Below, one piece after another: positions 1-13,307 of a stretch of 64,000 nucleotides of DNA. Numbering within the stretch: the first letter of the stretch is position 1; each line of letters begins with the position of its first letter. The notes under the pieces are model-generated. The model did not search any database and had not been told where the DNA came from. It saw nothing but the letters and a program-made list of their open reading frames with translations. This DNA is from Nautilus pompilius (Eukaryota > Mollusca > Cephalopoda > Nautilida > Nautilidae). The stretch is taken from the NCBI GenBank assembly GCA_018389105.1, contig JACATO010000091.1, positions 186,001-250,000 of the forward strand, given 5' to 3'. A program made the translations under genes and the position numbers.

Positions 1-3000
1 ATATGCATGTACGAAACTTTATAAAACCATTTTTTAGTCAGAGATTCAATTCACCTTGAGCAGTGATAACTGTGACAGTTTTTCCATTTGTAAATTTTTT
101 AAAATAGAAAAACAATAACAAAATATAGAAAAAATAAAAACAAAAAATTCTGCAGCTTTCAACAAATATAAGCATTTAGGAAAAAGGTAAGGGAACAACA
201 AAAATCAATCAAGTAAAGAAAACACAGTAACAGTATAAGGGGCAGACTCTAGAATGAACCCTGCAGAACATGTAGCCGTCATGTTGATGGTGTAAAATGG
301 TATTTAAACTCTAAAAAGACAAACCAAATAAAGTAGACAAGCAGAGAACTACACTGGAAACAATAAATGTGATCTCACCAATGAAAATGAAAATGAAACA
401 AATATTTTCATCGAAAAAAACCCAAAAGTCTTGCATGACAAAACAGCCAAAGTAAACTATGGAACATGTTTTGTTCTGAAAGTCATAAGCCAGCATACAT
501 TTATATTATTTACATGTAAGTATTGCCGCTGACATTTTGTCCTCTGTGTATAGGTTTCACAGCTGTCTGTATACCTGCAAACGGAACAGCTTCTCTCCGA
601 GATTGAATAGCACCTGAGAAGATGCAGATTTCTGGTTATGGGGCTATCTGAAAGCATCACCAGACTGTCCACGGATGGCCGCTGATCCTAAGACCGCCGC
701 CTTCAGCAGCACACTATGGCCATCCACAACAGTCATTTGTACACAGTTATCGATAATGACGGCAGGCATTGTGAACAGTGACCGTAAAGAGTCAAACCAG
801 TTCAGCAAAATGTTAATACAATTTTATTTCAATAAAGTGGCATTCCTAACTTTCTTTTAGCCATTCTCTCTTACAGTCATACTCCAATTTCAGGAGAGAC
901 TTACTTTTAAAATTGTCTGTGGCCATTTTCGGCGTGAAATCATGTAGCATAAGTGTCAAAATCTGCAAACTCTGGGAATGCATTCTCATCACACACACAC
1001 ACCCCTCTGTGAATGCTCACTCTGTTAATGGTATGTGTGTGGGGAGATATCCACAGGAGAAAGTAACTTCACGGTCACCTGGTAAATGTCTAACTACAGG
1101 TGTACGCGCACAGATTATTTATGATGTATTTCGTTGTTGAGTTCACAGTTATGGCTGCCAGTGTAGGTATCAATATACAAAGGGGGAGAGACTCGTAGAC
1201 TACAGATACAAAGGTGACACAAGAACGGATATTTGCCATATATGCACCAGGTGAACTTTTGCACCACTGAGCACGCACAATATAAACTCTCCCATTAAAC
1301 AGTGCATCAGCCTGAATGAGAGCACGAAGATTAAATAGCTTACAAAAAAAACAGAACAATTGCACCTAAATTTAAAACAAACAAAACACTCACATATCAC
1401 TCGTTTTCATGTTAACTCTAACTCTTCCCCCCCCCCCATCACTGACTTGCTTTCTGACATCTTTCTATCTTGCTGCTAAGATGACATCTAACAAATGGCT
1501 GCCGTCTGCTGTTCTTCACATTAAAATAAAACTGTTCAGGTTTTTTATTTGAGGTGTTTAAAAATAAAATGTTCCGCCTTTTAGGAACACTGTGATGTGT
1601 AGGTGATTTCTGCACTGAGAGGGAATATTCACAGCAGCATCTCCAAAGTTTGAAGTCCTTGACAGTGGCCATGTAATTTATATATTTTTTTTTGGTAAAT
1701 GTGTATTTATCAACAAATAAAAGAGCCAACAAGTATTTGAAAATTTAAATATTAATCCTGTCTTCTTACTATGGCAATATCATAAACATAATACCTTAAA
1801 CGATGTAGATAACATAGCATGTCTGCCCAGCAGGGTAGCCAAAGTCCAGCCAGAAGCAGTTTCTCTCCCTAGCTCACCTGGCACAAACTTCCTCCATTAC
1901 TACTAATCAAAGGAGTTTAGCCGGTTCTTTCCTGGCTGGAGATACTGGAATCCAGTCCGCATGGCAGGGTTCCTGGGACACAATGTCAGTGCAGGTGCAG
2001 TTGGCTGTTCTGTTACCACAGGTAAGACGGGTAGAGATGTGAAAAGTTAGACCAGCAAAGGAGCCGACCTACGATGGCAGCCCACTTATATCCTGGTGCA
2101 GACAGGAGAAATGTTATACACTGCTTACATAAATCAAGTTTAACCGCTTGGAACTTGAAATGAAAATGAAGCGATCAGATAACTAAAACTGAGTGATTCC
2201 GTCATTGGACCGTTCTTAAAAATGTAACCATGAAGCACTCAGATCACAACATGGAATAAGCTAAACGACAAAAGTGCCAATAAGGTCCAAACCTCTCATC
2301 TGTATGTTCCTATCTGTGTTGGTGATGTTCATGGAACTTGATCAGCAAAACACATCATGCAAAGAAAGAAACTTTGAAGACTTCATCATCATCTTTTAGA
2401 CTAGACATCCCTTCATCCAAATGTCACAAAAGAAAGGTCAATCAGCGACAAAGAAAAAGTGAAATAAATGTGTTACGTGAGAATCCTACTTCCAGGTAGC
2501 AACTAAGGGAGGCACTATTAGGTGACAAGTAAACCTAAGGCAGCATAAAACACTCACACACAGACTATTAGACGACATGAAAGACTCATACATGCTATTA
2601 GGTGGCAAGTGAGACCAAGGCATTGTCTAAGATTCATATACATTAATAATTGGCAATCAAGAAGCAGGATTCATTTTAAAGTAGCATGTGAGAAAAGACA
2701 AAATAAAACTGAGACTTGTTGACTTTCTTCTAAATTATTTGCCTGTGTACTGTAAATGTGGGTAGTCTTTTTGTAATATAGTTTCAGGTATTCGGCATTT
2801 TTTTAATTTTTAAACCGAAGATAATTAAATATCTGAAAAACTGAACTTAATTCACATTATTAAAAAAAACAAAGAAATTACATTTGTCTGTCAATTAGCA
2901 TCTCCCAGCCAACTATAACAGGAAGTGGTCTGTCAACAACGAAGCCACACTGACAGTGAGCAGATTATCACATGACCTCCAGTGACCTATGGCAATCAAC

Positions 3001-4625
3001 CAATGACAGGCCAGCAAAACCCTGACCCCATTAACTTTAGGGTAGGGAAGGTGGATGGGTAGAGATGATCAGCTAGTTGGATCGACAGATCTTGCTGAAT
3101 ACCCACCACAGATAAAGGTAGGTAGGTGCGGGGGGGTTCTTCCTATGATGAGAGCTTTAAAGAATTGTCTCCACTTACCTTCATTGCATTGAAGATCACA
3201 GGTCCTTAAAGCTGATGAATACTACAGGGAACAAATGTGATTCCCCCCCCCACCCCATCCTTGCATATCCTGCATCTTTTACCTAAATAGTCCGAGGTTT
3301 CAAGCAAGTTGCAACTTGAAAAGATAAAGAAATAAATAAGCTATCTAACCATGACTGGAGTTTACTGCTGAAGAGACAATGAAGTCTATCAATAAGCATA
3401 CTTAATTTACTCTTCAATGGTAAACATTTCTCATAATAATTCACTTGTATCATTAATTCCAAAGGAATGTTTAGTCAGTTTAAACTATCCCTACTTTTCA
3501 ATCATGAATGCAGGCTGCAGAATAGCTCTCTTGTTAAAAGGATCAGAAACTTTGTAAGCAACATGCTGAGTACTGCATGGCTTCTCATGCCTCACTGTAC
3601 TGTATGGCATATTGTTGTAGAGTTGTGCATGGTACTGTATGGGTTCTGACCTTTTCTATTCTCACTTAAAGAGAGTTCAAAAGCACAAGACTGCAGTCTC
3701 TGATGTACTGATTGTGACTAGGAACATCAGCATTGAAAACAAGTCAGAAATCAGAATTGTGGGGACTTACTCAAATCTGAACAAGGCCTGTACTAATTCA
3801 GCTTTATTTGAGAATCATTTGCCCTTTTACATGTTATTTTTTTAAAAAGTAAAGAAATTTTCCATCTCTTCCAACCCAAAAAATCTGCAACACTAAGGGT
3901 CATATGGAGTATTGTAAGAGGAAAGAGGTGAAGCAAAATGTTTGTCTGTTTGTGTTATTTAACTGTAGATAAACTTAGAATAAATAATAATTTTGCTTTT
4001 GAAGTCAAAACACTTTACAGCAGCAAGAGCATGAAAGAAAAATAACAAAAGCTCTAAATTGATTAGAACAGCAAACATCTCTTTCTTTTAGCCTTCACGA
4101 CAGCATAGCATCCTCCAGAAGAGGTCTAACCACAACCTGATGTAGTTCATAGATTGTAAATCTAATCAGGAACCGGGAGTTTTCTAAAATAATACTGAGA
4201 GACTCTCATAGTCATCCCTGTTTCTTGTTTCTTCTGAAAAATTAAGTTTGTTTATATGAAGCAAAGTTTTTTTTTCAAAATTTAATTCAATTAAAATATT
4301 TCTTTTCTGCAGAGAATCTATCTACCTAAATGAAAGAAAACCAACTTCCTCCTGTTTACATGCGAGCGTGCTGGTGCTAAGAGATTGCACAATAAATGAG
4401 TTCAGACCCAGGTGAAGGTACAAACAGCGATTGTTTGACAATCTGAATCCGAGTGGAGCCAGCTGTACTCTTACCGCTCGTCTCTCGGTGCAGCCCTCAC
4501 AAAACTCCCTAAATGCTGCCGACACACAACCAGAATGTGTCTCCAGGGTTCCGTTTGTTCAGCGCTGGAAAACTGACTGCGTGCTGGGCAAGAGCGGGGC
4601 CCACTGCGATTAAGGAGATGCTTAC
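1..4625. other. PPWD1 intron 4, gene-free
   Basis: AT-rich non-coding sequence between PPWD1 exon 4 and the left edge. I looked for the expected next PPWD1 block (the region after VVDFG) on the minus strand and did not see it. Short C runs occur near 1,429 and 3,242. No RNA gene or transposase remnant was recognised. Confidence 0.6.
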
Positions 4626-4721
4626 CAAAGTCCACCACGTGAAAAATTTTTGCTGATTTGTCGTCAGAAACCGTGCAGCAGAGTGTCCCACTGAAATTTG
4701 CAGCAAGGTCTTGTATGTTAC
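4626..4721 (-). CDS. PPWD1: PPWD1 coding exon 4 (second WD40 repeat)
   Basis: It encodes NIQDLAANFSGTLCCTVSDD followed by KSAKIFHVVDF, matching the second WD40 blade of PPWD1 (…[21 protein letters not shown]…). The acceptor is TTTATATTCAG and the donor is G|GTAAGC, in phase 1. No continuation was found between here and the left edge, so the next intron exceeds 4.6 kb and the gene is truncated by the window. Confidence 0.9.
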
Positions 4722-4904
4722 CTGAATATAAACACAGAGACATACGAGAATAAAAAAAAGTTTGGTTCAAATAAACATTAAATCAGCTTTAAAAAGAACA
4801 AATTCTGTCCGTCTGAATGTATACATTAATCAGTCTCTTGGAAGCTACTTAAAGTTTGCTGAAATGAAACTTGAGTTTGAGCAACAGGCATAAGAGTCAC
4901 TCAC

Positions 4905-5008
4905 CCAAATGGCTTCTGAAATGTTTCACAAACTCAATTCCTTCCTCCTCTAACTTCCTCCAGAACTTCACGTGTCCATCACAGCTGGCCGTTATAATGA
5001 AGTCTGTT
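4905..5008 (-). CDS. PPWD1: PPWD1 coding exon 3 (first WD40 repeat)
   Basis: It encodes [20 protein letters not shown] and then [14 protein letters not shown]. The D-G-H-V-K-F-W core is a WD40 signature, and the segment is the best conserved part of PPWD1 in the window. The acceptor (TTTGTTTCAG) and donor (GG|GTGAGT) are near consensus, and the phases join exons 2 and 4 without a break. Confidence 0.93.
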
Positions 5009-6087
5009 CTGAAACAAACAATGCCACATGCGTGAATGAACAACAAGAGCAAGAGAGAGAGAAGCGGTAGACTGTGAGTGAGAAAGGGAAGGAAACGTAT
5101 CATCAGAAGGGCTGCACCGTTAACACAGGGTATCTGTAGAATCACCAGCACCTCTAGTATTGTTTTAGTCTAGCAGTATATTTGTGATGCTACATGCTCA
5201 ATGAAAGCTGTTTTTCTAAGTATTAGCATCACTATAACTTTGCCGTAGTTTGAATAGGATAATTAGATATCATCATCCCAATGGAAGAGCAACAAACCCT
5301 GTTTACCTTATTGTTTAAATAGCCAAGTGATAATTATTAAAAGTGTTTTACCATTTAAACAATACCAAAACATGTCCATCTGCAATTCATACTGGTAACA
5401 TTTTGCATTAATGCTAAAACATACACTGAAATGTGCGCTCTTTTAAATCCATGCTATCTATTATGCAAATACAGAGTTGTTCTGCGTTAGAAGTTCTTTC
5501 TCATCAGTAAAAATTGAATTAGCAGCCAATTATCTCTTTATAAAAATAAAAACTCAGAGAGGGATAATGGTGGCAGTCTGGCTTTTTTAATGTGCCCACA
5601 ACACAAAAGTGCTCAAAATAGTCAATAATTAGATTGCACTTTAATTCAAACATGGAGAGTTAGGCCCAGTTACAAAGTATTTGTTTGTTTAGAATTATTT
5701 ATTTACCTCCTTCCTCACTCTCTCTCTCTCCAAACGTTCCAAGATCACCACCCTGGCTTTTCATACCATTGCTTAAAACAACGATGGCGTGAGCAGCTTT
5801 AGTGTGCGGTGGGGTGCAACAAGCCCCCAACACTTAGTTCTGAGACTGCTGGCAGGTGGCGTGCAGAGGAACTGGGATGATTTATGTACTTTTTTACCTG
5901 CCTTCTGAGTTGCATTCCATTCCTGCCGAGCCTTGGCAGTGGAGAGAGTTGAAAAGGGGTTTCTCACCTTCCCCAAGTAACAAAAATAGACTTTTCTAGG
6001 GTGAGCAGTATTTTACCTGTCATCAAAGTTCATATTTGTTTCTCTCAAACTATTTTTAATGCATCAGATTCTCTTCTCTACTTCTAG

Positions 6088-6207
6088 ATGGATCCAATGA
6101 TGGAAGCTGAGAAAAGCCACAAATTACTTTATGGAATAAAGGAAGTAATTGATTCTGATGATGCCAAAGAAGATTTTGCCGATCGCACTCAAAACCGTGA
6201 TATATAA
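6088..6207 (+). CDS. Candidate terminal exon inside a PPWD1 intron
   Basis: A pyrimidine-rich tract ending TCTCTACTTCTAG precedes an ATG-initiated frame of 39 codons (MDPMMEAEKSHKLLYGIKEV, then IDSDDAKEDFADRTQNRDI) that stops at TAA. AATAAA begins a few bases past the stop. The charged, protein-like composition, acceptor and polyadenylation signal together suggest the last exon of a plus-strand transcript, or a retroposed cDNA end, nested antisense in PPWD1 intron 2. The family is not recognised and no upstream partner exon was found, so chance remains possible. Confidence 0.3.
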   Translation: MDPMMEAEKSHKLLYGIKEVIDSDDAKEDFADRTQNRDI

Positions 6208-6434
6208 AATAAATACATAAATTTGTACAAAGTTACATCTCTCCAGTTATTGCACTAAACTACATCCGGGTACCAACAGCACCACTGCCAGGTTAATACC
6301 CAACAACTGCACTGACAACAGAACTATTGTAACAAAATGTATTGGCTATAAATGTGAATGGCTGTTGCCCCCAAAAAGAGCCAACGATTCAACTGTTGCC
6401 AACCTCTTCATCGTACGTTTTTGCACTCACTTAC

Positions 6435-6537
6435 TTTGTAACCACTATGTGGGTGATGACATCACGGTGCATGTAGCTTCGCTCGTATGATTCCCCAGAA
6501 GGAAGGTTCTCCAAGTAGACCCGCTCAAACTCCAAAA
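6435..6537 (-). CDS. PPWD1: PPWD1 coding exon 2
   Basis: It encodes [20 protein letters not shown] followed by [13 protein letters not shown], almost identical to the vertebrate block just before the first WD40 repeat. It is bounded by TTTTTGTCAG acceptor and AA|GTAAGT donor sequences. The phases (2 nt in, 2 nt out) match exon 1 and exon 3 exactly. Intron 1 is about 6.3 kb and holds the 39/40-bp minisatellite. Confidence 0.92.
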
Positions 6538-9500
6538 CTGACAAAAACACACAAAGAAAAGACGACATTTTAACCAGGGAGGAACTTTCAGCCAGTTTGC
6601 AGCAGAGCTCAGCACTAAAAGGTTTATTTAAAGAGACTCCCAGTACAAAACCCATACTTCTTAGGGAAGCCAGCCACTCCACAGGTGAACTAGTATTTGT
6701 AACAACTCACCACTAACTCACGTGAACAGCTACAGATTTGAGGCTATTGGAGATCATGTGATTAAGAGAGCTTCATTAACAACAGTGATGAGAGATACAG
6801 TGGCTGTAAAGGATGCACAGTCTCTGGCAGTTCCAAAAATTAAGATGAAAGTGTTTGTGGGACACACAACCAGGCAAAATAGGCTCATTTCTGGTTCTAC
6901 TTGTACGTTTACATTGAAGGAACATGTAACAGAGACTTAATTCATTCCATAACCAAGCATTCTTTTAACAACTTACCTATATCGCTAACTCCACAAGAAC
7001 TTTAGTAATATATAAACCTTTAACATTTTTAATTGTTTACAGTTGACACCAGTTCTTGAGTCAAGAAAACCTCAAAGTCTGTCTGCAGTTTAGATGAGCA
7101 CAGCTCTGTGCGACATTTGGTTTATACGTTAGTTGTAGAAGAGTGTTGTATGGCATTTGTGCAAGACGGCTGGTGGATTCTGGTGTTGTAATTTCTTATA
7201 TGGGTTTGATAATCAGATATTAGGATTTTAACAACTGAAAAATAAATCATAAGTGACAGCGAGATGTGTTGCAGCCATGCAGACCTTGTGCACAATTAGG
7301 TAACCAGCCAAAACCTTTATTTAATACAGATCCAGACTGCGGCAAGTATTTAACTCACACGCATAAACAGCTTCTTTTTAAGGGAAAGGAAATTATTTTT
7401 CACAAAGTGAACTAACCAAAGAAATAATCCATCCAGCACAGAAGACAGTTCAACTAAAGAGAGTTCACTCTGATAAAAGTTTGAAGTGTGTTTGTGTGTG
7501 CGTGTGGTTCTTACAGGAAAATTAACTTCATTCCCTCCTCCCTATCCTTGCTAGGACAGATGAAAGCTTATTTCGCATATCATGGAGACGGAGTGGAAAG
7601 GGAACCCAAACAGAAAGTATCACCCGGGAATGGCAGATAATGGGGACTAACAGAAGCGGCCCGGTGACGGCTGGTGGGAGAAGCTAGAAACAAAAGCAAG
7701 AAATGTGAGGATGCGGTTTCTCGGCAGCTGCCATTTGCACCAGCAAAATCTAAATAGTTTGAATACTTGTAGCCATGACTGGGCAGACAGAAGAAAAGTT
7801 GTGTCACATGAACTTTTAGGAGCTAAAAAAAAAAAAGGTCATCTGTGAATTGAAGAAAACGAAAACTATCATTTTCTTTTTAATATCTAAAACTTCAAGC
7901 ACAAGTACAAATAAACTGGTATTTTAGAAAATGTTAGCCTTTTCGAACACAGTTTGTAAAAAGATAAGAGACTTCTGTGGAGAAAACATCACACAGTACT
8001 TCTCCAAAAAATCACTCAACTCTAGAGAAAAACAAAAAAAAGGCAACTTGAATTAATTAACACATTAATGCTTAAAAATGCAGCCGACTTAGTAGTATTT
8101 GCACTGAAAATAATGATGATTCTGCAGTCATTGTCATGGCTAAAAATTATAATGCAAAAAAATTCAACTTCCAGAGGCTGGTTTTTGGTTTTTAGCTGAC
8201 AACATATTTTGAAAACAAATATGTAAATAAATAATTATATATATATATATATATATATCTTTTCTTTGGTCAGATCTGTGTAATTGCTATCCTCACAGTT
8301 CAGATTACATACTGATGATTTTAATGTGTTTCAACACAAAGTAAAGTTACAAGAGACAAATTAATTTTTAGACGTCAATCAAGTGAGAAAAATGATTATC
8401 AGTTACTTGTGTGATCAGAAAAACTTTTTTAAGTTTTAAGTAGATGCAAACATATGATATTATTAAATAAACAATGTTAGTTTTTTTCAAAAGTATATAT
8501 ATCCTGTTGCTGAATCTCCTAATTCTTATTTTCAGAAAAGATATTTTCCAAAGCAAAACTCATATCCATTGTCCTTCGCAGGAGAACGGCAGGAATGCTT
8601 ACTTGAAAACTAAATCGTCAGGACAGACATGGGCTATGTACCAAAGCATAATAAAGAGCTGGTTTTCTCTAGAATCTAATGATCTCAAAGTTGCTAACCA
8701 AGCACATTTGGGGACAGAATTACAGTTCAGTCTAATTATGAACCATAATTATACTTAAATTAAAACATTACTGCTTACTTGATTATTCCCTAAAACAGGA
8801 TCACAGATACATAAGTTAATCCCCATCCAAGCAAATACGCCACAAAAAGTCATCTTTAGCTCCACTGTCACAAAGAACCAAAAGACCACCTTTACAGCAT
8901 GTATCAGGTGAAATGCCAATTGAAGTTGGTATTTTGGTTTTTCACAACAGTCATTAAAGATCCGAGAGAGAATACCTTATTAACAATTAAAGAGACATTA
9001 TGCCTTACCATATCCCAACTAGAACAACTGGATTATGTACCCAGATCTAACCTGTCTAGATTAAAATGAGAGACTCGAGTTTGAATATGCCCCTAACACA
9101 ATCCAGGCGACCAAACTTTCCCCTTAATTTCAGTAGAGTATTGATAGAATTGTATTTTTGCATGCGGTACCATGGCATAAAACAGGCAGGCAAATTTGAG
9201 TGTAGATGAAAATAAACTCATTTTAAGCTGCATTTCTTTCTTAACTCTGCCAAACTTTACTAATAGCCATATGAGAGTCCAGAGCTTCCCTTTAACAAGG
9301 TCAGAGTAGATTGGTTATCATTGGGTATAAGCTGCTGACCACTGTTCAAAGGTTTCAGTTTTGCTAAAATAACTGTCCCATTCCACAAAAAAAAAACTCA
9401 TGAATTCTTTGATTTAATACTATATATAGCATATGCAGGAGGATGCTGGTCCACATTATCCTTTCTTTCAGCTATTTATATTGATTCATTTTACCAGAAA

Positions 9501-10429
9501 AGTGACTTTACTAGTTAAGCTACTTGTGTCACATCCAAATTGGATTACCTAATTCATCTAAACGAATTATCATCATCTATGCAATGGTATCCAACGCTGA
9601 ATCCTCTCCGTCTGGTGGTGTGGAGGTCTTGAGTGCTCTAACCTTGGACCACTCATTAGTTAGTCAGACAGAGATGAAAAGATGCTAAATGTGGAGTGTG
9701 AAAGAAAGATCATCAAGTAAATATAGTAGTGGTAAAGTCTGAGTTAACTGCAACCGATCATTTTGCCAGTGTTTTCACAGTCCTCTAGCCCAGAGATTCA
9801 TGTGATGTTGCCAGCCAGAAGAATTTGTCTATGAGCTGACAGCGAACAATTTATTCCACAAATCACTAAGATAATGAAGCACTATGCAGTATAGGCCAGG
9901 CAGGCAGAGCTGAACAACACATGGAGGGACACCACCACCAGGGAGCAGGAAGTTGAAAGCTTTCTTGACAGTAAGTGTCATAATGAGTCTCCGTTTCGTG
10001 CTGTCCAAGGTAGGTTTTTGAAATGAAAACAACAGACTTAGCATCAAAAGTAATGACAGTGAGAAGAATCAAGAAATGAGATCAGTGCTGGCTTCTCTTC
10101 GACAACAAACTAGGTCCTTTCACTCTACATTTTTCATCTTCTACTCTATAAATTGAATTTTCTGAAAATAGGTCCTTTTTTCATATGAATTACTGAACTG
10201 TGTGCAAAGTCATTTGTGCTACTTGAATCATTCTATGACTTCTTTATGTTCTTTAATAATTTCAACCAGATAGCTGCATTTTGAACAGACATCTTGGAAA
10301 TTGTCTGAGCATCTGTGCGTATTAAATATTGCATTTTTTGAAAGGAAAGGGGTTAATGCATTCTCTATGTATCTTGTGCCACATTTTCTTTTGTTATTTG
10401 AATGTATGTATGAAAGAAAGCATGACCTT
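6538..10429. other. PPWD1 intron 1, distal part
   Basis: Non-coding stretch between PPWD1 exon 2 and the minisatellite. It contains an (AT)n microsatellite at about 8,236-8,259. I see no exon, transposase fragment or structured RNA that I can support. Confidence 0.5.
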
Positions 10430-12346
10430 CTTGCCAGTAAAACTGCCTCAGACACAGGACACCCATCTTTCTCCAGTATAACTACCTCAGACACAGGACA
10501 TCCATCCCTCTCCAGTATAACTGCCTCAGATACAGGACACCCATCTTTCTCCAGTATAACTACCTCAGACACAGGACACCCATCTTTCTCCAGTATAACT
10601 ACCTAAGACACAGGACATCCATCTTTCTCCAGTAAAACTGCCTCAGACACAGGACACCCATCTTTCTCCAGTATAACTACCTCAGACACAGGACAGTCCA
10701 TCTTTCTCCAGTATAACTGCCTCAGACACAGGACACCCATCTTTCTCCAGTATAACTACCTCAGACACAGGACATCCATCCCTCTCCAGTATAACTGCCT
10801 CAGATACAGGACACCCATCTTTCTCCAGTAAAACTGCCTCAGACACAGGACAGTCCATCTTTCTCCAGTATAACTACCTCAGACACAGGACACCCATCTT
10901 TCTCCAGTATAACTACCTCAGACACAGGACAGTCCATCTTTCTCCAGTATAACTGCCTCAGACACAGGACACCCATCTTTCTCCAGTATAACTACCTCAG
11001 ACACAGGACATCCATCCCTCTCCAGTATAACTGCCTCAGATACAGGACACCCATCTTTCTCCAGTAAAACTGCCTCAGACACAGGACAGTCCATCTTTCT
11101 CCAGTATAACTGCCTCAGACACAGGACATCCATCTTTCTCCAGTATAACTACCTCAGACACAGGACATCCATCTTTCTCCAGTATAACTGCCTCAGACAC
11201 AGGACATCCATCTTTCTCCAGTAAAACTGCCTCAGACACAGGACACCCATCTTTCTCCAGTATAACTACCTCAGACACAGGACACCCATCTTTCTCCAGT
11301 AAAACTGCCTCAGACACAGGACACCCATTTTTCTCCAGTATAACTGCCTCAGACACAGGACAGCCCATCTCTCTCCAGTATAATTGCCTCAGACACAGGA
11401 CAGCCCATCTCTCTCCAGTATAACTGCTTCAGACACAGGACAGTCCATCCCTCTCCAGTATAACTGCCTCAGACACAGGACAGTCCATCCCTCTCCAGTA
11501 TAACTACCTCAGACACAGGACAGCCCATCCCTCTCCAGTATAACTACCTCAGACACAGGACAGCCCATCTCTCTCCAGTATAATTGCCTCAGACACAGGA
11601 CAGCCCATCTCTCTCCAGTATAACTGCTTCAGACACAGGACAGTCCATCCCTCTCCAGTATAACTACCTCAGACACAGGACAGCCCATGTCTCTCCAGTA
11701 TAACTACCTCAGACACAGGACAGCCCATCTCTCTCCAGTATAACTGCTTCAGACACAGGACAGTCCATCCCTCTCCAGTATAACTACCTCAGACACAGGA
11801 CAGTCCATCTTTCTCCAGTAAAACTACCTCAGACACAGGACAGCCCATCTCTCTCCAGTATAACTGCCTCAGACACAGGACATCCATCCCTCTCCAGTAT
11901 AACTGCCTCAGACACAGGACAGTCCATCTCTCTCCAGTATAACTGCCTCAGACACAGGACATCCATCCCTCTCCAGTATAACTGCCTCAGACACAGGACA
12001 GTCCATCTTTCTCCAGTATAACTGCCTCAGACACAGGACAGTCCATCCCTCTCCAGTATAACTACCTCAGACACAGGACAGCCCATCCCTCTCCAGTAAA
12101 ACTACCTCAGACACAGGACAGCCCATCCCTCTCCAGTATAACTGCCTCAGACACAGGACAGCCCATCTCTCTCCAGTATAACTGCCTCAGACACAGGACA
12201 TCCATCCCTCTCCAGTATAACTACCTCAGACACAGGACATCCATCCCTCTCCAGTATAACTGCCTCAGACACAGGACAGTCCATCCCTCTCCAGTATAAC
12301 TGCCTCAGACACAGGACAGCCCATCTCTCTCCAGTATAATTGACTC
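10430..12346. repeat. 39/40-bp minisatellite in PPWD1 intron 1
   Basis: About 49 head-to-tail units built on GCCTCAGACACAGGACA followed by a variable CCCATCTTT, TCCATCCCT or GTCCATC block and CTCCAGTATAACT. Units are 39 bp, or 40 bp where the variable block gains a base (GACAGTCC/GACAGCCC). The left third is mostly 39-bp units and the right two thirds mostly 40-bp units. Higher-order structure is visible: the variant CAGATACAGGACACCC recurs at about 10,527, 10,800 and 11,036, spacings of 7 and 6 units. Frames stay open only where 39-bp units run together, so the repetitive peptides (SEAVILEKDGCPV) are by-products and not a gene. Confidence 0.95.
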
Positions 12347-12848
12347 AGATCTCATCCAAATTACACGAAAAATATTGTTTTTAATGCCAAGGACTTGGCG
12401 AAAATTAAATACCACCCCCCCCCTCTCCAAAGATGGCGTATTTTCCCGTGAATTGAATGGGGATTCTTCAGTTACCCCGGTAATTCATTGTGGAGTTAGA
12501 ATCGCCAGAGAGTGAAGCACCAGAACCCTTCAGTTTACGTTTTCCACCAAGTCTGATCTACTGTAGTATAGTGTAGCGGAACCCGCTTTCGCTTATACAG
12601 GATCCTCCAGGTTGGGGGTGGAGGGGCTAAATATAAATCTACATGGTTCTTAGATTAATTAAGAATATCAAAGAATGGGGGAGGGAAGGCAGGCAGGCGG
12701 GCTATTAAGCAGCACCACGGCTCTATTCCCAAGAAGCTTAAATCAAGAATCTCCGTCGACCCCTCCGCAGCACCAACCACCCCCCCCCCCCGCGTTCACA
12801 ATTCTAACCCTGGAATCAGATTCGGGACCCGTAAACCAGGCAACTCAC
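12347..12848. other. PPWD1 intron 1, proximal part
   Basis: About 500 bp between the exon 1 donor and the minisatellite, with C runs at about 12,413-12,423 and 12,780-12,791. It is more GC-rich than its surroundings, as expected near a promoter. No coding homology was seen. Confidence 0.5.
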
Positions 12849-12963
12849 TCCTTCTTTTCTTCGCTTTAGCCGCCTCTTCCGGCATCGGACCAATCCATTC
12901 GTTATCATCTTCCTTGGACAACACATCGACGCCAGCAAATCTCCGCTTTTCGCTGTCCGCCAT
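12849..12963 (-). CDS. PPWD1: PPWD1 coding exon 1 (start codon)
   Basis: First coding exon of a peptidyl-prolyl isomerase with N-terminal WD40 repeats, a nuclear spliceosome-associated protein in other animals. The exon encodes 38 residues beginning MADSEKRRF. It has an acidic stretch, then EWIGPMPEEAAKAKKRR, which corresponds to the WVGPLP...AKKRK block near the start of vertebrate PPWD1. It ends at a good donor (A|GTGAGT) in phase 1 and joins exon 2 as ...KKRR-I-LEFERVY. I chose the ATG at 12,963 because homology begins there. An in-frame ATG at 13,047 would add 28 unconserved residues that are more likely 5' UTR. Four exons (139 residues) are visible; the remaining WD40 repeats and the C-terminal cyclophilin domain must lie beyond position 1. 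Confidence 0.88.
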
Positions 12964-13261
12964 GTTTAGGGAGGGTATCGACCACTTTTCGTGCTCTCTC
13001 GGGACAGAAGATTTCGGTGGGGGGAGCCTACATTGTTTTTCGCTCATCTTGTTTCTCCCCCTCTGCCACTGGATCAGACTTTTAAAAGAGAAAAGTGCTG
13101 AGAGAGAAAACCATGATTCGTATTTGGGGCACGATGGAGTTTTTATTTCTCCAAAAATGTGCGAGTTGTTAGGGGTGAAGAAGATGAAGAATATTAATCT
13201 TCCTTTATGTAACTTTGTGAAAGTCGGTGAACAGCTTTTCTAAGACAACAACAACAGCAAC

Positions 13262-13307
<46 letters not shown>

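Noticed and set aside
10228-11368. Open frames encoding repeated SEAVILEKDGCPV peptides
   Set aside because: They exist only because 39-bp minisatellite units are a multiple of three. 40-bp units break every frame, there is no unique start or end, and the array lies inside a PPWD1 intron.
10430-12346. CRISPR-like array
   Set aside because: The units are contiguous tandem repeats without unique spacers, in an intron of an animal gene.
12964-13047. N-terminal extension of PPWD1 from the ATG at 13,047
   Set aside because: The 28 extra residues have no counterpart in PPWD1 and resemble GC-rich 5' UTR; homology starts at MADSEKRR.
12914-13243. 109-codon plus-strand frame across the PPWD1 start region
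   Set aside because: Mostly antisense to PPWD1 exon 1 and its 5' UTR. No similarity to CENPK or any other gene I know.
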